Below, in pieces: positions 59,464-64,000 of a DNA stretch of 64,000 nucleotides (its first letter is position 1; every line of letters begins with the position of its first letter). The translations under genes and the position numbers were made by a program. The stretch comes from Microvirga sp052115485 (GTDB lineage Bacteria; Pseudomonadota; Alphaproteobacteria; Rhizobiales; Beijerinckiaceae), in contig NZ_JBFRGU010000007.1 of assembly GCF_052115485.1 (NCBI RefSeq), forward strand, positions 80,643 to 144,642, read 5' to 3'. A model generated the notes under the pieces. It searched no databases, was not told the origin of the DNA, and saw only the letters and a program-made list of their open reading frames with translations.

Positions 59464-60537
59464 TTACGAGCCGGCCTTCAGACGATCGAGGACCTTGCCT
59501 TCGATCTCTTCGAGGCCAGCCGGCACAGACGGATACCACTTGATGTTGTCGATAGCAGCCTTCGGGAAGCTCTCGGCGAACTGATCCTTGAGCTTGCCCT
59601 GCATCAGCTTGTCGGCGCCATTCGAAGCCGTGAAGTTGCCGGCGGCAGCCGCAACCTTCGCAGCGATCTCAGGGCGCATGTTGAAGTTGATCCACTTGTA
59701 GGCGGCATCGTCGTTGCGGCCCTTGGCGGGAAGCGCGAAGGTGTCGATCCAGCCGAGCGCGCCGGACTTCGGAGCGACGAACTTGATGTCCGAATTCTCG
59801 GTGTTGAGCTTCCAGCCCCCCGTATCCCAAGCCATGGCGGCGACGACTTCACCCGAGCGCAGTGCGTTCAGGAGCTGGTCCTTGCCGTCCCAGAAGAACT
59901 TCACGTTCTTCTTGCACTCGGCGAGCTTGGCGCCGACCTTGTCCATCAAAGCCGAATAGGCCTTGACATCCTTGTAGGCCGCGAAGGGATCCATGCCATT
60001 GGCGAAAGCGAAGGCGATGAGAGCCGGACGCTTGGCGCGGAAGCTCGACTTGCCGGCGACCGCCGCGCCGCAAAGGTCGTTGTAGTCCGCAACCGCGGGA
60101 GCGGCCTTGGTGTTCACGATGAGGCCGTCGGTGCCCCAGATGTGCGGAACGCCATAGACCTTGCCGTCGATGGTGGTGTTCTTCTTGGTGGCTTCGAGCA
60201 TCGAGCCGATGAAGAGATCGGACTTGAGCTTGGAGACATCCATCGGCTTGTAGATGCCGAATTCCTGCTGCGGGCCCGCGATGCGGTCCTGGCTCGGCTG
60301 CACGAGGTCGAAGCCCGCGCCCTGCGTCGCGCGCAGCTTGGAGATCATCTCTTCGTTGTTCGAAAGAGTGATCTCGACTTCGATGCCGGTTTCCTTGGTG
60401 AATTGGTCGACGACATCCTTGGGAGCGTAATCAGCCCAGGTCAGAAGCCGCAGTTTCTCGGCAGCCTGAGCGCCACCAGCGAGCATCAAGGCTGCAAGAG
60501 CCGTAGCCAGCTTCAAGCCGGCGCGTTTCGTCATCAT
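59464..60537 (-). CDS. potD: Polyamine-type ABC transporter, periplasmic binding protein
   Basis: A 357-residue binding protein of the spermidine/putrescine PotD/PotF family. The ATG at 60537 has GGAGGAAC seven bases upstream and opens a Sec signal (MMTKRAGLKLATALAALMLA, cleaved after AQA). LRLLTWADYAPKDVVDQFTK and VPHIWGTDGLIVN are hallmark segments. The actual ligand (putrescine, spermidine or a related amine) cannot be told. It is the first gene of the minus-strand importer operon. Confidence 0.93.
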   Translation of the reverse strand: MMTKRAGLKLATALAALMLAGGAQAAEKLRLLTWADYAPKDVVDQFTKETGIEVEITLSNNEEMISKLRATQGAGFDLVQPSQDRIAGPQQEFGIYKPMDVSKLKSDLFIGSMLEATKKNTTIDGKVYGVPHIWGTDGLIVNTKAAPAVADYNDLCGAAVAGKSSFRAKRPALIAFAFANGMDPFAAYKDVKAYSALMDKVGAKLAECKKNVKFFWDGKDQLLNALRSGEVVAAMAWDTGGWKLNTENSDIKFVAPKSGALGWIDTFALPAKGRNDDAAYKWINFNMRPEIAAKVAAAAGNFTASNGADKLMQGKLKDQFAESFPKAAIDNIKWYPSVPAGLEEIEGKVLDRLKAGS

Positions 60538-60740
60538 CGTTAGTTCCTCCAGTATGGACCGGGTTGTACCCGCGTTCCCCAGTTGCAAAACTATATGACA
60601 GTCGAGCGACAAGCTACTGTCTAAAAGGGGGTTATCCCATCTTCGTAAGCCGGCTTAGTTAATCCTAAGGGCAGTTCGGGCCTGCTGGCAGGGGCTCCTC
60701 CACCCTGTTATGAGGGACTGCCCTTTGGAGATCCTGAACG

Positions 60741-61688
60741 ATGCGGACGCTTTATCCTGAGATCGAACCCTACGATCATGGTTGGCTCGATGTGGGCGAC
60801 GGTCACAAGGTCTATTGGGAGGTTTGCGGCAATCCAAAGGGCAAGCCGGTCGTCTTTCTCCATGGCGGCCCCGGCGGCGGCTGCTCGCCATCCCAGAGAC
60901 GCCAGTTCAATCCGGAGAAATACCGCATTCTCTTGTTCGATCAGCGCGGGTGCGGCCGCTCGGCTCCCTATGCGAGCATCGAGGCCAACACGACCTGGCA
61001 CCTCGTCGCCGATATCGAGCGCCTGCGCGAAATGCTCGGAGTCGAAAAATGGATGGTGTTCGGCGGCTCCTGGGGGAGTACGCTTGCATTGGCTTATGCG
61101 CAGACCCATCCCGAGCGCGTGAGCCAGCTCATCCTTCGCGGCATCTTCGCGCTGCGGAAGGCGGAGTTGCTCTGGTACTATCAGGAAGGCGCGTCCTGGC
61201 TCTTTCCGGAAAAGTGGGAGCGCTATCTGGCGGCGATCCCAAAGGAAGAGCACGGCGACCTCATGGGCGCCTATCGCCGCCGCCTCGTTGACCCCGATCC
61301 CGCCGTGCAACGGCAGGCCGCGCGCGCATGGAGTCTGTGGGAAGGCGAGACGATCACGCTGTTGCCGAACGAAGCCAACACAAACCAGTTCGGCGACGAG
61401 CACTACGCCCTCGCCTTCGCGCGCATCGAGAACCACTATTTCGTCAATGAAGGTTGGCTCGAGGAAGGCCAGCTCATCCGCAATGCGGGACGCCTGAAGA
61501 ACATCCCCGGCGTGATCGTCCAAGGCCGCTACGACGTGGCGACCCCGGCGAAGACTGCGTGGGATCTGCACAAGGCCTGGCCCGAAGCGCGCTTCATCAT
61601 GGTGGAAGACGCCGGCCACGCCTTCACCGAACCGGGCATCCTGCATCACCTTATCGAGACGACGGATGCTTTTGCGGGCGAATGGTGA
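60741..61688 (+). CDS. pip: Proline iminopeptidase
   Basis: Releases N-terminal proline from peptides; S33 family alpha/beta hydrolase of 315 residues. HGGPGGGC (41-48) is the oxyanion loop, Ser110 in GGSWGSTLAL the nucleophile, with Asp in GRYDVATP and His in DAGHAF completing the triad. WLDVGDGHKVYWEVCGNP is the family start. The TGA stop lies in an inverted repeat. Convergent with bdhA. Confidence 0.96.
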   Translation: MRTLYPEIEPYDHGWLDVGDGHKVYWEVCGNPKGKPVVFLHGGPGGGCSPSQRRQFNPEKYRILLFDQRGCGRSAPYASIEANTTWHLVADIERLREMLGVEKWMVFGGSWGSTLALAYAQTHPERVSQLILRGIFALRKAELLWYYQEGASWLFPEKWERYLAAIPKEEHGDLMGAYRRRLVDPDPAVQRQAARAWSLWEGETITLLPNEANTNQFGDEHYALAFARIENHYFVNEGWLEEGQLIRNAGRLKNIPGVIVQGRYDVATPAKTAWDLHKAWPEARFIMVEDAGHAFTEPGILHHLIETTDAFAGEW

Positions 61689-61790
61689 GTGGCGAGTGGA
61701 GATCAGAGGGGCTGAAGGCGGGAACTAAATCTGTCTCTTTCGTGAGCCAGCACATAGCAACCATTCACCACTCACCACTCACCATTCGCC
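61677..61790. repeat. Inverted repeat, GGTGAGTGGCGAGTGG type
   Basis: The left arm GGCGAATGGTGAGTGGCGAG and the right arm CACTCACCATTCGCC are inverse copies; the right side has an extra CACTCAC unit. The element fills the gap between the convergent pip and bdhA genes and contains the pip stop codon. Confidence 0.75.
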
Positions 61791-61793
61791 CAC

Positions 61794-62579
61794 CTATTTC
61801 GCCGTCCAGCCGCCATCCATGGACATGTTCGCGCCGGTGATCTGGCTTGCCGCATCCGAAGTGAGGAACACGGCGAGAGCCGCCACCTGATCGACAGTCA
61901 CGAATTGTTTGGTGGGTTGCGCTTCGAGCAGTACATCGTTGATGACCTGCTCCTTGGTGAGCCCCCTCGCTTTCATGGTGTCCGGAATCTGCCTTTCGAC
62001 AAGCGGCGTCCACACATAGCCGGGGCTGATGCAGTTGACCGTGATGCCGTCAGTGGCGGTTTCGAGGGCGACCGTCTTGGTCAGGCCGGCGATGCCGTGC
62101 TTGGCCGCCACATACGCCGACTTGAAGGGTGAGGCGATGAGGGAATGCGCCGAGGCCGTATTGATGATGCGTCCCCATTTGCGCGCCTTCATCCCGGGAA
62201 CCGCCGCGCGGATCGCATGAAACGCCGAGGACAGATTGATCGCAATGATCTGGTTCCATTTCTCGACGGGGAAGTCCTCCACCGGCGAGACGAACTGGAT
62301 GCCCGCATTGTTGACCAGCACATCGACGGAACCGAAGGTCTTTTCCGCCAGCGCGATCATGTCGGCGATCTCGTCGGGCTTCATCATGTCGGTCGGCGAG
62401 TAGATCGCCTTGACGCCGAACTCCTTCTCGATCCCGGCGCGCTCCTTCTCGATTTCCGCCGCATCACCCATGCCGTTGATGACGATGGAGGCTCCCTCCT
62501 TGGCGAAAGCCCGCGCGATGGCGAGCCCGATGCCGCTGGTCGAGCCCGTGACGACCGCCGTCTTCGACTTCAAAGTCAT
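61794..62579 (-). CDS. bdhA: 3-hydroxybutyrate dehydrogenase
   Basis: Oxidises (R)-3-hydroxybutyrate to acetoacetate with NAD+, in the breakdown of polyhydroxybutyrate. It has 261 residues of the short-chain dehydrogenase family: TGSTSGIG (11-18) for NAD, NNAGIQFVSPVEDF, catalytic Ser in TASAHS and YVAAK (Tyr and Lys). The C-terminal NDVLLEAQPTKQFVTVDQVA is characteristic of BdhA. Confidence 0.95.
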   Translation of the reverse strand: MTLKSKTAVVTGSTSGIGLAIARAFAKEGASIVINGMGDAAEIEKERAGIEKEFGVKAIYSPTDMMKPDEIADMIALAEKTFGSVDVLVNNAGIQFVSPVEDFPVEKWNQIIAINLSSAFHAIRAAVPGMKARKWGRIINTASAHSLIASPFKSAYVAAKHGIAGLTKTVALETATDGITVNCISPGYVWTPLVERQIPDTMKARGLTKEQVINDVLLEAQPTKQFVTVDQVAALAVFLTSDAASQITGANMSMDGGWTAK

Positions 62580-62625
62580 AAATCCGCTCCAGTGATGGGA
62601 TTGATATAGTGTGACTGCACCTTAG

Positions 62626-62672
62626 TGCATGATCCTGGGAACGGAAAACCGGTTCTCCTGAAAGATCGTGCA
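62626..62672. repeat. Short palindromic repeat in the bdhA-b561 gap
   Basis: TGCATGATCCTGGGAACGG with ACCGGTTCTCCTGAAAGATC and GTGCA at the end: a weaker relative of the ATGATC...GATCATGC repeats. The rest of this 306-base divergent gap (62580-62885) shows no gene; it must hold the promoters of both bdhA and the cytochrome gene. Confidence 0.55.
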
Positions 62673-62885
62673 AGTCAGAAAGTTAGCGCCCCGATCCTGT
62701 TTCGACGAGGCATGTCTCGACTCTAACGCCGTGTCGCAAGCGCGTATACTCGCCTTACGGTTAGCCCTCCCCTGCTGCGCGGAGGTCATGCTCCCCATGC
62801 CGGACCAAGGGTCGATGTTACAAAACTTTAACTCGCCCCGCCCGCCAATCATCTTAAAACTATTCTGAACTGAAGGAGATTGTTC

Positions 62886-63392
62886 ATGCAGCGTTATTCC
62901 AAGGTGATGATTTACGCTCACTGGGCCACCGCCCTTCTCATTCTCGGGGCCTGGATCACTTCGGAAGGCGGTCGCCATATGCGGGAGAATCCGTCCTTGC
63001 TGCATTTCTCGCTCGGTCTCGGAGTTCTGGTCCTGATCCTTCCGCGCCTGATTTCCCGGCTTCTGGGTGGAGCTCCTCCGGCCGAGGACGACCAGTCGCG
63101 CTGGATGACCCTTGCCGCCAAGGCTGGGCACGGCCTGCTTTATGTTTTCATGATCGGCCTTCCCCTGACAGGCTGGTATGCGGCCTCGCGCATGGGCATT
63201 TCCGTCTCCTTCTTCGGGATCGGCGTGCCTGCCCTCACCGGCGCCGTGCAGGGCCCCGCCGGACCGATAGCCGAAATTCATCAGACTGCCGGCACAATCA
63301 TTCTTTATCTCGCCGGCCTCCATGCGATCATGGCGCTCTGGCATCATTTCGTCCGTCAGGATGGAACCCTGCGGCGTATGAATCCCCTCTGA
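62886..63392 (+). CDS. Cytochrome b561 family protein
   Basis: A 168-residue inner-membrane di-haem b protein with four predicted spans. Candidate haem ligands are His12 (YAHWATA), His in LLHFSLG near 40, His in KAGHGLLYVFM and His in LAGLHAIMALWHH. It moves electrons between quinol and periplasmic partners, or scavenges superoxide as CybB does. The ATG at 62886 has AAGGAGAT six bases upstream. No clear partner gene is adjacent. Confidence 0.92.
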   Translation: MQRYSKVMIYAHWATALLILGAWITSEGGRHMRENPSLLHFSLGLGVLVLILPRLISRLLGGAPPAEDDQSRWMTLAAKAGHGLLYVFMIGLPLTGWYAASRMGISVSFFGIGVPALTGAVQGPAGPIAEIHQTAGTIILYLAGLHAIMALWHHFVRQDGTLRRMNPL

Positions 63393-63616
63393 GGGTTCGT
63401 GGTTGGGAGAGGATCCGTTAACCAAGATCGGCCCCCTCTCCACAGTTTCGTGGATGATGCGAATCTTCCCTCTTGCAATGCGTAGGGAAACGGTTATTGG
63501 TCCGCTCCCCGGCGCCGAACGCGCAAGCGATCAGGTGCCCGTCGGCTTCCTCAAAGATGAGACGGCCTCCCCTCGGTGAAAGCCAAGGACGGTCATCGTC
63601 GGCGAAGAAACGACCC

Positions 63617-63642
63617 GAGAATGCTCTTTAAAAGACATTCTC
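63617..63642. promoter_or_regulatory. Near-perfect 26-base palindrome
   Basis: GAGAATG and CATTCTC enclose CTCTTTAAAAGA. It lies in the gene-free end of the window, about 230 bases before a strong promoter-like sequence. It could be an operator. TGCTCTTTAA within it resembles a boxA antitermination signal, but it lies upstream of the promoter, so that reading is doubtful. Confidence 0.35.
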
Positions 63643-63844
63643 CCGGCAGAAGCGCTTTGCGCCCTGTCACTCCAAGAGCCAGATCATCCGAACTCGTTCG
63701 GTGACGATTATGGCTCCTCTGAAACATCGGCAAGGTTATTGGGTAGCAAAAGCTTTCCAATAGAAGTTGAACGCAAGAGCAAAACCGCTTTTGCGAACGA
63801 TGTTGCTTTGCCGAGCGAACGCCGACGCAGAAAAATACTTAGCT

Positions 63845-63905
63845 TCGACTAAAATTTTTCTGATTAGGTGGTTGACTTAGGAAGTTTGGGTGGTTTAGAA
63901 GGCTG
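63845..63905 (+). promoter_or_regulatory. Strong promoter, possibly of an rRNA operon
   Basis: TTGACT (63872-63877), exactly 17 bases, TTAGAA (63895-63900), with an A/T-rich stretch CTAAAATTTTTCTGATTA just upstream like an UP element. The downstream CTGCCACTGACGGGG resembles rRNA leader starts in Rhizobiales. The gene it drives is beyond the window. The other bases from 63393 to 64000 contain no open frame or RNA gene that I can support. Confidence 0.5.
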
Positions 63906-64000
63906 CCACTGACGGGGTTTTCACTTAGTGTGTTGCTCTGGACTTTCTGGAAAAGCGGCGATTTTGGGCTAGGGCAACCTGGCGCAGGGCGTTGTTTTCT

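Noticed and set aside
63621..63632. boxA antitermination signal (TGCTCTTTAA)
   Set aside because: It lies upstream of the putative rRNA promoter, where boxA would not be transcribed, and is explained as part of a palindrome.
1..64000. CRISPR arrays, insertion sequences, prophage genes and tRNA genes
   Set aside because: No evenly spaced direct repeats, transposase, integrase or phage structural genes were seen, and none of the intergenic spaces shows a tRNA cloverleaf pattern. A tool search (tRNAscan-SE, Infernal) would be decisive.

Overview
The window is about 64 kb of high-GC DNA from an alphaproteobacterium, almost certainly a member of the Rhizobiales (Hyphomicrobiales). Evidence: the gene orders def-fmt-truA-dapE-dapD, recR-ybaB-dnaX-ffs, infC-rpmI-rplT-pheS-(DUF559)-pheT and hsp20-DUF1150; a CycM-type membrane cytochrome c; a DnaX without the Cys4 zinc module; and several families of intergenic palindromic repeats of the kind seen across this order. 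The family cannot be fixed from sequence alone. It looks chromosomal: no phage, transposase, plasmid or CRISPR gene was seen.

Layout. 1-12.5 kb: housekeeping genes. These are def (cut by the window edge), fmt and truA; lysine/DAP genes dapE and dapD; recR, ybaB and dnaX with the 4.5S SRP RNA gene just upstream; a HIT protein; nudC; and a GNAT acetyltransferase with pheA and kdsB. 12.7-20.5 kb: cycM with a clear terminator, then the peptide/microcin-C type importer yejA-(DUF4260)-yejB-yejE-yejF and a CDF metal exporter. 20.6-25.1 kb: deoB, an AT-rich unknown gene, a decayed urc1-like GTP cyclohydrolase II remnant, urc4 (DUF1688) and upp, which together are the relic of a uracil catabolism (URC) locus. 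25.2-29.1 kb: a DgoK-type sugar kinase, an M17 aminopeptidase, a MarR-type regulator and an NlpC/P60 hydrolase.

29.2-37.6 kb is one large minus-strand unit for nucleoside uptake and salvage: BMP-family binding protein, ATPase, a VOC protein, two permeases, cdd, punA, deoC and deoA. With deoB and upp on the plus strand it takes nucleosides from the periplasm to free bases and pentose phosphate. 37.8-45.7 kb: a MoeB-like E1 enzyme, the pheST and infC-rpmI-rplT translation genes (infC very probably starts at ATT) and a glycosyltransferase. 45.7-49.6 kb: alpha/beta hydrolase, pentapeptide-repeat protein, DUF1150 and Hsp20 (with a sigma-32-like promoter), argH. 49.8-56.4 kb: a complete dipeptide ABC importer followed by an M19 dipeptidase. 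56.6-60.5 kb: a polyamine ABC importer on the minus strand. 60.7-63.4 kb: proline iminopeptidase, 3-hydroxybutyrate dehydrogenase and cytochrome b561. The last 600 bases hold no gene but end in a strong promoter-like sequence pointing out of the window, possibly of an rRNA operon.

The strongest points for follow-up are the broken URC locus with its AT-rich intruder, the ATT start of infC, a DUF559 gene translationally coupled between pheS and pheT whose first codons come from a palindromic repeat, and a two-module palindromic repeat family whose copies supply the stop codons of neighbouring genes. I did not find a clearly new multi-gene system.
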